From positions 1,300,634 to 1,364,633 of the forward strand of contig NZ_JHAL01000002.1 of assembly GCF_000738005.1 (NCBI RefSeq): DNA of 64,000 nucleotides, in the 5' to 3' direction. Below are positions 34,349-42,651 of the stretch, piece after piece (the first letter of the stretch is position 1; each line of letters begins with the position of its first letter). The DNA comes from Bifidobacterium crudilactis (lineage in GTDB: Bacteria > Actinomycetota > Actinomycetes > Actinomycetales > Bifidobacteriaceae). A program made the translations under genes and the position numbers. Under the pieces are notes generated by a model, which was given only the letters and a program-made list of their open reading frames with translations, did no database searches and was not told the DNA's origin.

Positions 34349-36706
34349 ATTTCCATCCATACTCTGCTATGGAGCAACCAGCTATAGGAGTACGCCGCCA
34401 TCGCGGGCACGGTATTTCAATCCACGCTCCCGTGAGGGAGCGACCGTAGCCGTACACCGAGCCAGCAACCACAGCCAATTTCAATCCACGCTCCCGTGAG
34501 GGAGCGACAAATTCCTCAGCGCCGTCAACTACGGGTATGGGAATTTCAATCCACGCTCCCGTGAAGGAGCGACTGTTCGGCTAGGTCATTCCACGCGGTG
34601 CAACGCATATTTCAATCCACGCTCCCGTGAAGGAGCGACCTTCTTGAGACTCTGCTTCTGCTTCCACTTGTGATTTCAATCCACGCTCCCGTGAGGGAGC
34701 GACGGTGTTGGATGATGTAGTGGTTATGTCCGTCGCAATTTCAATCCACGCTCCCGTGAGGGAGCGACGGTATGTCGATGGTCAGTATTCCGTTCCATAT
34801 CAATTTCAATCCACGCTCCCGTGAGGGAGCGCCGACGCTACCGAAGATGGTGCCCACGTCGGTCAGGATTTCAATCCACGCTCCCGTGAGGGAGCGACGG
34901 TTTCTTTCTTCGCGTCCTTGTGGGTCTTGTTATTTCAATCCACGCTCCCGTGAGGGAGCGACCCGCCGCCGCCGAAAGCGTCATCGTTCAGACCGAGATT
35001 TCAATCCACGCTCCCGTGAGGGAGCGACCATGAGCGCCACTCCTGAATGGAACAGTCCGGAATTTCAATCCACGCTCCCGTGAGGGAGCGACTATCAGTC
35101 TCAACGGTTTGAAATAGTACTTCCTATTTCAATCCACGCTCCCGTGAGGGAGCGACTGAATCGCTGTACATAGTACCCGTATCGCAACCAATTTCAATCC
35201 ACGCTCCCGTGAGGGAGCGACCCGTAAATCGGGTGCTGATGGTCACCACGTCGGTATTTCAATCCACGCTCCCGTGAGGGAGCGACATTGAAGCTGAAAG
35301 CCGCCCGTAGTCCTGTCATATTTCAATCCACGCTCCCGTGAGGGAGCGACCACCTGCTCATAATGCGAAGCCAACCAGTCAGCATTTCAATCCACGCTCC
35401 CGTGAGGGAGCGACCTGGTTATCATAGGATCATCACGTATTCATCAGATTTCAATCCACGTTCCCGTGAGGGAGCGACCACGGTCTCACCCGACCAGTCG
35501 GCCTCTAATCCAATTTCAATCCACGCTCCCGTGAGGGAGCGACCCATATTCGCAGGATTCACCAAGCGAACCGAAGAATTTCAATCCACGCTCCCGTGAG
35601 GGAGCGACCGTGGTCAAGCCCTCAGCTACCGACAACTCACAATTTCAATCCACGCTCCCGTGAGGGAGCGACCAGTCCGAGCGTTCTGGGTGAACGTGCG
35701 TCCGTATTTCAATCCACGCTCCCGTGAGGGAGCGACGATATTTAGAGGGGAGATAACCATGTACTACTTATTTCAATCCACGCTCCCGTGAGGGAGCGAC
35801 ATCAGGCGATTCAATCTCTGCAAGCTCAGGGTGAATTTCAATCCACGCTCCCGTGAGGGAGCGACTTGCTGGTGGGCGCGATAGGAGACGATCTCTTCAT
35901 TTCAATCCACGCTCCCGTGAGGGAGCGACGCATTCGTAGTTGCGTCCGGGCAGCCACAGCGATTTCAATCCACGCTCCCGTGAGGGAGCGACCGCCGGTT
36001 GAGGTTGGGTGGGGGCTCCGTGACGAATTTCAATCCACGCTCCCGTGAGGGAGCGACCCTGTTTGTGAGTTCAAACACTGCACATAATCTATTTCAATCC
36101 ACGCTCCCGTGAGGGAGCGACCCGCTTCACGGTAGCCATTCCTCACAGTATCTTTATTTCAATCCACGCTCCCGTGAGGGAGCGACGTTGGCGTTGGTGA
36201 CGTCGATGCTGCGCCAACTATTTCAATCCACGCTCCCGTGAGGGGAGCGACCGTGCAATACCCGTCCAACAACAGGGCCGACCCGACATTTCAATCCACG
36301 CTCCCGTGAGGGAGCGACGGTCATTTTTTTTGGAGTTATCGCAACTAATGTGATTTCAATCCACGCTCCCGTGAGGGAGCGACTGTCACTGTTCTTACTG
36401 GGGTACCCTTGAAATCATTTCAATCCACGCTCCCGTGAGGGAGCGACCTGGCTCGACTACCAGCCGAGCGCCGAGGAAGTGATTTCAATCCACGCTCCCG
36501 TGAGGGAGCGACCAGGATAGGGACTCGTGGTTTCAGTCGCTCGACGATTTCAATCCACGCTCCCGTGAGGGAGCGACACTACGCTGATAACGTCCACCAG
36601 TGGCGTCCGTGATTTCAATCCACGCTCCCGTGAGGGAGCGACGTCCAGCGGTTGCACCAGCCGCAACACCCAGCAATTTCAATCCACGCTCCCGTGAGGG
36701 AGCGAC
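34349..36706 (-). CRISPR. Type I-C CRISPR array, 36 repeats plus one decayed terminal repeat
   Basis: Thirty-six repeats of 31 bases lie between 34414 and 36706, starting at 34414, 34478, 34543, 34609 and so on to 36612 and 36676. Spacers are 32-36 bases and all differ by eye. On the plus strand the repeat runs ATTTCAATCCACGCTCCC then GTGAGGGAGCGAC; the transcribed minus strand starts GTCGCTCCC and ends GGATTGAAAT, as usual for subtype I-C. A further degenerate repeat at 34349-34378 is followed by a 35-base spacer, giving 37 repeats and 36 spacers. Variants are GTGAAGG (34543 and 34609), GAGCGCC (34803), ACGTTCC (35448) and an extra G at 36220. The leader side is 36707, next to cas2, because the cas genes also read on the minus strand. 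Confidence 0.97.
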
Positions 36707-36987
36707 TGCAGAAATGGAATCTACTCTTCCAATATGCGGTTAACAATGTATTAAGCAATAGGGACATTCTTGGAGAATGACGTTTGAATACACATTTGCG
36801 ATGAAATATTTTCATTTGCGGCTTGCTGCACCAGCAACACACCAATAATCCACAGTTCTTTACAGAAGGGTCAGTGACCTCAGGTGCGAACCCCTGGCAT
36901 ATTCATGAGTGTTTTGTTCTCGCACAGCACTTTGCCCACACCCGCTCGCTCCTAACCCGACTGCACATAGTTCATTCGAAAAAGTAA
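36707..36987 (-). promoter_or_regulatory. CRISPR leader region
   Basis: An AT-rich 281-base stretch between cas2 and the leader-proximal repeat. It has no believable gene. By position and orientation it must contain the array promoter and the recognition sequence used by Cas1-Cas2 for inserting spacers. The sequence next to the first repeat (36707 onward) is TGCAGAAATGGAATCTAC on the plus strand. Confidence 0.6.
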
Positions 36988-37278
36988 TCACACCATCATG
37001 ACGTCATCAGTTGGCAAATGCCGCTGCGCTCCAATGTGCTCAATCCGGTTTGAATAGTTCGCTCCCAAGTTGTAGTACCGCAGGCTATCTGATTCCGTAT
37101 CTATCAATTGTTGCAGGTTGTGCTTTAAAACTAGATAGTCCGATGGAGTTACTGAACACTCAAATACACTATTTTGCACACGTTGGCCATACTTTTTGCA
37201 CATTTTGGCAACCAACCGCAGCCTTCGTCTTCCCTGCGGAGTTCCGACATTGACGTCATAAGCGACTATAACAAGCAT
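36988..37278 (-). CDS. cas2: CRISPR-associated endoribonuclease-fold protein Cas2
   Basis: A 96-residue Cas2 that joins Cas1 in capturing new spacers. The ferredoxin-like fold begins with MLVIVAYDVN, carrying the conserved Asp, then GRRRLRLVAKMCKKYGQRVQ and NSVFECSVTPSDY. It is last in the cas operon, starting 7 bases after the cas1 stop. Confidence 0.95.
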   Translation of the reverse strand: MLVIVAYDVNVGTPQGRRRLRLVAKMCKKYGQRVQNSVFECSVTPSDYLVLKHNLQQLIDTESDSLRYYNLGANYSNRIEHIGAQRHLPTDDVMMV

Positions 37279-37284
37279 GGCGTA

Positions 37285-38316
37285 TCACTTCCACATGAAT
37301 GGCGGATATGCATCAATATCTCCTCTTATCATTCGCGTTAACAGTAAAGCCTGAACATACGGAACCAAGCCCCACGATATTTTCTCACCCAAATACGGAT
37401 GCGTAATTATCTGAGTCTTATGATGCTGCCATGCAGTAAGAACAATTTTTCTCCCCTGCTCGTTGAGGAAAATACCACCATTTTCCTGTTCTTCAAAATG
37501 TGAAGCTTTGATAGCCCCAGTATTCACGAGGCTCAAAACAAATCTGTCAGCCACAGTAGGTCGAAATTCCTCCATCAAATCCAACGCCAACGATGCCCTA
37601 CCTGGACGATCAACATGCAAGAAACCCACATATGGGTCCAAACCAACACCCTGCAAAGCAGCCACACAGTCGCTGGTAAGTAGCGAATAAACGAAAGAAA
37701 GCAAAGCATTCATTCTGTCCAATGGTGGCCTTCTGCTTCTCGTTTCGAAGAAGAAAGACTCTTTATCGCGCAGGATCAGATCGTCGAATACATAAAAATA
37801 TTCTTTAGCAGCGTTCCCCTCCACTCCTCGAAGACCATCTACTGAAACGCATCCGCTAAGTGTCTTAATCGCTTCATGGAGGACCATACTTTTGGACGAA
37901 ATACGTTCAACATTGACACGCATTGCGTGATCCCGCTTGGTGCGTTCTAGCACCCACCTGCAGTTGAACAGTTTCCCCGCAATAAACGAACGAGCAATGG
38001 GAAGACTATATTGCTCATCGTCAGCCATCCTGAACTGTTCACGACGCAGCAAGACATTACGATTCCTCTCCCCCAATACCGAGCAATAATATCTTCCTCG
38101 TGGAGAGAAAAATGAAATCCCGACCTCAAACTCGGAACATTTTCCCATCAAAGCTGGGGAAGCTCCTTTGTAGCTGAAACACAGGATTTGCTCAATGGAA
38201 CGCAGTGGTACCGATGCTATCTTCTTTTCATCTTGATGAACAACGACATTGTCGTTCTCAAGAGCTAGATACGAGTCTTCTCTAACTACGAAAAGCGTGT
38301 TCAATAATTTTCTCAT
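37285..38316 (-). CDS. cas1: CRISPR integrase Cas1 (subtype I-C)
   Basis: The spacer-integrating nuclease, 343 residues as expected for I-C. The N-terminal beta domain starts with KLLNTLFVVREDSYLALEND. The metal-binding residues lie in the helical domain: Glu in RGVEGNAAKEYFYVFDD near residue 165, His in PYVGFLHVDRPGRASLALD near 240 and the acidic LMEEFRPTVADRFV that follows. It lies 29 bases after cas4 and 6 before cas2. Confidence 0.96.
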   Translation of the reverse strand: MRKLLNTLFVVREDSYLALENDNVVVHQDEKKIASVPLRSIEQILCFSYKGASPALMGKCSEFEVGISFFSPRGRYYCSVLGERNRNVLLRREQFRMADDEQYSLPIARSFIAGKLFNCRWVLERTKRDHAMRVNVERISSKSMVLHEAIKTLSGCVSVDGLRGVEGNAAKEYFYVFDDLILRDKESFFFETRSRRPPLDRMNALLSFVYSLLTSDCVAALQGVGLDPYVGFLHVDRPGRASLALDLMEEFRPTVADRFVLSLVNTGAIKASHFEEQENGGIFLNEQGRKIVLTAWQHHKTQIITHPYLGEKISWGLVPYVQALLLTRMIRGDIDAYPPFMWK

Positions 38317-38345
38317 CCGTTCTCCCCTACCTGAAATATCTACAA

Positions 38346-39038
38346 TTACTGACGCACCATCTCCGATTCATCATCACCAATACATTGCACGATATATGCT
38401 TTCGCTGACTTCGTCTTACTCAGCTCTGGAAGACACACATTTTTTAAAGAGCAAGCGTTGCAGGCACGCTTCCGCTTGGCTTTCGGCGTGTGCCCTCTGG
38501 AATACATTTCATGCATATCGGACAACAGATTCTTCACTTCAGACCGCAGTGACTCGTTCAAAGGGACAACTTCTCTGCGTCTAGTTTCGTGATAGAACAA
38601 CGCACCTTCTGAAATGTCACAAGCCAACATCTCTTCAAGGCACACAGCTTGGGCACACAACTGCAGTCGGTCAGCGCCCACTTTCTTGGCGGCACCATGC
38701 TTGTATTCGACCGGATAAGGAGACCAATTACCCTCTCGGTGTTGAAGTTCCACACCGAACGGTGATTTTCTGAACTCAACAACATCACATATGCCAGTAA
38801 TGCCTAATTGCCTAGAGAAGACACGGAGACTTCGAAGAATCAGCAGATCTCCACGAGTTTCTGATTGATTGTAGTCATCTGTCCGTTGATGCTCCAGCGA
38901 GCCAGCTGTGGTTCTTGTATTCTCTGACCACAGCTGCTCGATATGGATCAAAGCCCATTGACGTTTGCAGAAGGAATAGTGCTGCAGGCCCGAAAGAGAC
39001 AGCCAATCATCCTCTGGATATTCACCTAGCTCTTCCAT
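38346..39038 (-). CDS. cas4: CRISPR-associated exonuclease Cas4
   Basis: A RecB-family nuclease that trims and orients prespacers with the right PAM. The four iron-sulfur cysteines are one near the N-terminus (LQHYSFCKRQW) and three at the C-terminus (CNACSLKNVC). The nuclease motif is PYPVEYKHGAAKK with GVELQH before it, and QLCAQAVCLEEML is the QxxxY-like region. Length is 230 residues. It follows cas7 after about 120 bases. Confidence 0.93.
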   Translation of the reverse strand: MEELGEYPEDDWLSLSGLQHYSFCKRQWALIHIEQLWSENTRTTAGSLEHQRTDDYNQSETRGDLLILRSLRVFSRQLGITGICDVVEFRKSPFGVELQHREGNWSPYPVEYKHGAAKKVGADRLQLCAQAVCLEEMLACDISEGALFYHETRRREVVPLNESLRSEVKNLLSDMHEMYSRGHTPKAKRKRACNACSLKNVCLPELSKTKSAKAYIVQCIGDDESEMVRQ

Positions 39039-39161
39039 GCCTTCTCCTTGCTACTTATTGATTCCAATAGCCCATATCAGTAACGCTCCAAGGCGTCACC
39101 GCGCAGCACATCGCAACATTGAAACGTCATACCGTCAAAGGCTGTATCTGAAATTCAACAA

Positions 39162-40004
39162 TCAACGGCCTTCAAACACTTCATACTTCAACCCTGGAAT
39201 ACTCGCATCATCAACGTTGACGTTGCCTTCAGCATCTACTAGCACTGAACGATGCACCTTTGCTGAAGAATATTGACCATGAAGGTTGTTATGTGTGAAC
39301 CATACAACTTTGAGTACTTCCATAGACCCCGCCGGCCGTGCCGAACTTTCGTCATTTTCAAAAAGAGTGAGCAGCGCATCCTTGATCTTTTCGGCATCTT
39401 CATCATTGAAACCAGTTTTTTCAGCCAGCTGCGTGCTGATACTGCCGGATGTTCGGTACACTGCACGTCCCGAGACTCGATATTTCATTCCCATCGTGTC
39501 AGGAGACTTTTTATCTGTCTCCGTTGTTTCGCTATTCACTGATTTCGTAATCTGCACATCATCAATGGCGATGGGTTGCAATGAGAATGCTGGCTGGATT
39601 GACACTGGTCCTCTCACTCCTAAGGAGACGGAATCGACATCCCCTCCTTTTTTAAAAGCGAAGACCTGTCCGAAGGCTCTCACGTCTAGCCACTGTGAGC
39701 ACACTTCGTCAAAAACAATATTCTTCTGTTTTCGATCTGCATCGTTCAGAGTTTTCAAAAAAGTATTCATACGATCGGTCAATGACCGTGCACCATCATC
39801 GGAACGCTCTTCCATCTGAACAAATATTCGCTCCCCACCGTCTTGAAGCCTGTTACGCACTTTGCGTTTTATCGCCACATCCGAAATCTCTCCAAGCGAT
39901 TCAGAAGTGATTCTAGGCCGATTGCCATTAAGCGGGTCCCCATTGGGGTTCGCGTTCTCAGCCGCGATGACAAGTGCGAAATCAATCTTTTTGTGCAAAC
40001 TCAT
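39162..40004 (-). CDS. cas7: Type I-C Cascade backbone protein Cas7c (Csd2)
   Basis: The repeated backbone subunit that coats the crRNA spacer, 280 residues. The Csd2/Csh2 opening IDFALVIAAENANPNGDPLN, with NPNGDP and GNRPR, is plain, and FGQVFAFKKGGDVDSVSLGV and GRAVYRTSG follow. It starts 15 bases after the cas8c stop. Confidence 0.95.
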   Translation of the reverse strand: MSLHKKIDFALVIAAENANPNGDPLNGNRPRITSESLGEISDVAIKRKVRNRLQDGGERIFVQMEERSDDGARSLTDRMNTFLKTLNDADRKQKNIVFDEVCSQWLDVRAFGQVFAFKKGGDVDSVSLGVRGPVSIQPAFSLQPIAIDDVQITKSVNSETTETDKKSPDTMGMKYRVSGRAVYRTSGSISTQLAEKTGFNDEDAEKIKDALLTLFENDESSARPAGSMEVLKVVWFTHNNLHGQYSSAKVHRSVLVDAEGNVNVDDASIPGLKYEVFEGR

Positions 40005-40019
40005 AATAGTTGTTCTCCT

Positions 40020-41933
40020 TTAGTCGTTATCAGTTGTCGATGCCGCCGCCGCGGTTTTTTGTTGTTTATTCGCTCTCCGTTGGTGAGAGTATCCGAGAAG
40101 GAACAGAGGTGAGAGCGAACCACCATGCTCGTATTCCCCATCTTTGAAAAGATGCATGACATCATCAATGTGATTTTGAAATGCTTTAGCTCTGCCTAAT
40201 AACTTCGGATCAGAAGACTTCATATAAGGATCGATCTGCTTCCACAGGTTACCCCAAGTTGAAAAGGGTTTGGCCACGAAGTTGCTCATGAGTTTTACAG
40301 CGTTTGTCGGTCTAGAAATATTCCTCTGATACAACACCCCGGATTCGAAATTATCCGCCAGTGCCAACAGGCGCCCATAGAGATAATCTCTGTCATCACG
40401 CTTCTCATCCAGTTCCATGGTGATGGGTTTCCTTTCTTGTATGAACTGTTTTTTCCAAAGGCTGCATGCAATCTCAAAATTTCTTGACCATGCAGGAATA
40501 CTGCTATAACTCATTGGTCTGGTAACACGATGGAATGCCGACCAGAGTATGGAATCTGGGAGACTGTGCGTACCGAACACAGATTCAAACAATGTTTTAT
40601 TGACGTTTTTCAAGAAGCGCTTGTAGCTTTCACTCGAATGTTCGTCAACCGCATAGGCGCATCTCACTATTTCTTCGAATGATGGAGCCCCGATATAATA
40701 AACCAGAGTTGCCTTGCCCCCCGCATCCTTAGCGAATCTCGTTAATGGCCAAGAGGAATCAATATGCCATTGCAATATGTTTTCGAGATATTCTCCGCTA
40801 TCAAACTCTCGATAAAAGGTTACGCTCAACCTTCCTGATGTGGCAGCATCGAAAATCACCAGCACAACTTTTCTATTGTGCTTTTTCAATATCTGATGAT
40901 TTCCATAACCACGCAGAATTTTTGCAAATTGATGAGCATAGTCGGTGTCAATTTGATGCATCGCCTCTAGCTGCTGATCGGACTCAGTAATCGCATCAGA
41001 CATATCGAATTGGGCGAACAGATCCTCTGAATCTCCCTCAGGATTGATTATATCCGCAGGGTCGCCGCCCACGGCCCAAATCACGACATCCTGCGTATCT
41101 GTGGTTCTACCGTTGTTATTAACAATCCAGGTCAAGGTAGAATGAACCTTCTGCGAAGCCAGTTTGTCGATTCTTAAGCTCTCTTGTTTAGCGGAGAATC
41201 GGCCTCGGAACGTGAAATTGGTTTTGTCGTTGGCAGAAATGAGCTTGGCATTACCATCTACACTGACAATCTTTTTAGGAAAACTATCGGTGAGTTCGTA
41301 CAGAGCTTCGCCTAGATTATCAATTCCGATCTGATCTCCCATGTTATTTTGATGAGCGATCCACAAATCACGTATTGTCTTGTCCTCCCATACGTATGGT
41401 GTGTGGTCTCCTGGAATTTCTACGGAGAATCGAACTCCCAGCTTCCTGTCCTTCTCATATGTTGTCTTCTCATTCACATCGACTGAGCTGCATAGATCTA
41501 CACCATATTGTTGGGCATCAACTGAAATACTATGTTCGGAAAGGTAACGATAGATAGCGTTGAGCTTATTGTTGTCACTCTTCCAATCACCAAGTTGCTT
41601 TATATAGGAATCAAACCTGTTCGCACCGTAAGCTTTGTCAACATACTGCAACTGGTCGCATAGCGGATGAGGAACTGGTTTAGTACCTGAGCGTCCCATT
41701 GATTTTTCGGTGCACGGAATAACAATCGTGACGTCCTTCGAATCTTTTTCAATTCTTCTCAGAACACCGTTACCGTCAAGCGTAACGCAAAGTTGTGTTT
41801 TCAAAGTCGTGTGATGCAATGGCAGCAATGCCCTGCTGACATCAGGTTTTTCACCTCTGTTGTCGAGGGGAATTATACCGGCAACGTTCTGTACTTCCTC
41901 GTAAGTCTCAAGCAGACTCGACCATAAACTCAT
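40020..41933 (-). CDS. cas8c: Type I-C large subunit Cas8c (Csd1)
   Basis: The PAM-recognising large subunit of subtype I-C Cascade, 637 residues. SLLETYEEVQNVAGIIPLDN at the start and YFRFDSYIKQL-like GANRFDSYIKQLGDWKSD are typical of Csd1, as is WAVGGDPADIINPEGD in the middle and FLLGYSHQRRANKQQK at the end. In this subtype the gene also carries an internal start that yields Cas11c, the small subunit; such a start was not pinned down here. It lies between cas5c and cas7. Confidence 0.95.
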   Translation of the reverse strand: MSLWSSLLETYEEVQNVAGIIPLDNRGEKPDVSRALLPLHHTTLKTQLCVTLDGNGVLRRIEKDSKDVTIVIPCTEKSMGRSGTKPVPHPLCDQLQYVDKAYGANRFDSYIKQLGDWKSDNNKLNAIYRYLSEHSISVDAQQYGVDLCSSVDVNEKTTYEKDRKLGVRFSVEIPGDHTPYVWEDKTIRDLWIAHQNNMGDQIGIDNLGEALYELTDSFPKKIVSVDGNAKLISANDKTNFTFRGRFSAKQESLRIDKLASQKVHSTLTWIVNNNGRTTDTQDVVIWAVGGDPADIINPEGDSEDLFAQFDMSDAITESDQQLEAMHQIDTDYAHQFAKILRGYGNHQILKKHNRKVVLVIFDAATSGRLSVTFYREFDSGEYLENILQWHIDSSWPLTRFAKDAGGKATLVYYIGAPSFEEIVRCAYAVDEHSSESYKRFLKNVNKTLFESVFGTHSLPDSILWSAFHRVTRPMSYSSIPAWSRNFEIACSLWKKQFIQERKPITMELDEKRDDRDYLYGRLLALADNFESGVLYQRNISRPTNAVKLMSNFVAKPFSTWGNLWKQIDPYMKSSDPKLLGRAKAFQNHIDDVMHLFKDGEYEHGGSLSPLFLLGYSHQRRANKQQKTAAAASTTDND

Positions 41934-41937
41934 ATCT

Positions 41938-42642
41938 TTACTCCTGTGCCAAACTGAAGTTTTCGTCTACGAGAAATTCCTTTACTGACTGGTGTTCACG
42001 AATCACTGTGCAATCCAGTGATGGCGCATCCGGTTTGTCGAAGGCAATGACGCCATTGTTCATCACTGGGCGCCAAAACTTGGAGATGAAATCATGCTGG
42101 ATGTTTTCGTCAGGGTATGAAAATCCAAAAAACATATATCCAAGGCTTATCTCGCCGTAATCGTCGTAGAAACCTACGCCTGAGCCAAATTCACAAGGCT
42201 CAACGTATCCCTGACATTCGCGGGCACCCAGAAAAATATCCCTTCTGCCTCCCTGCGTCAACGAACGTTTCGCAATATTATGATGCTTGTTTTCATTGCG
42301 ATCCTGTGCCAGATCCTGGCGCTGCTCATTCCATTCAAAATGCGCACGCACCTGATACCGCACATCCTTGAGATACATATAGTAAGAGAGATCGTTTCCG
42401 CCATTCATCTTGATTGGCCGGATTCCTTTTCCTTCTGTTTGTATCTTGTTCATCACGCGCACACTATCAACCACCCAGATGATTGTCGGCTTCCAGTAGA
42501 TACTTTCAGTGACACCCTTCAAGGCTTGATAGGTTGGGACTTGATAGGAAAACTTCTCCCCTCCTATTCTTGTGGCCACTTCCGAAAAAAGGGCGTACGG
42601 AGCATACACCTCATACTCGATGGAATTGCGTTTTTTCAGCAT
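41938..42642 (-). CDS. cas5c: Cas5c, crRNA-processing endoribonuclease (Cas5d)
   Basis: In subtype I-C, Cas5c replaces Cas6 and cuts pre-crRNA. The 234-residue protein shows [20 protein letters not shown] at the start and the catalytic triad candidates Tyr49 (SIYWKP) and Lys119-His120 (in [11 protein letters not shown]), placed like the Tyr-Lys-His triad of studied homologues. No cas6 is present, which agrees. It starts 9 bases after cas3. Confidence 0.94.
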   Translation of the reverse strand: MLKKRNSIEYEVYAPYALFSEVATRIGGEKFSYQVPTYQALKGVTESIYWKPTIIWVVDSVRVMNKIQTEGKGIRPIKMNGGNDLSYYMYLKDVRYQVRAHFEWNEQRQDLAQDRNENKHHNIAKRSLTQGGRRDIFLGARECQGYVEPCEFGSGVGFYDDYGEISLGYMFFGFSYPDENIQHDFISKFWRPVMNNGVIAFDKPDAPSLDCTVIREHQSVKEFLVDENFSLAQE

Positions 42643-42651
42643 ACATATCTC

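Noticed and set aside
34186..36048. Several open frames within and next to the CRISPR array
   Set aside because: They translate repeats (ISIHAPVRER, FNPRSREGA) and have no independent support.
36615..36845. Minus-strand frame of 76 residues at the leader
   Set aside because: It covers the last repeat and the leader and has no recognisable features.
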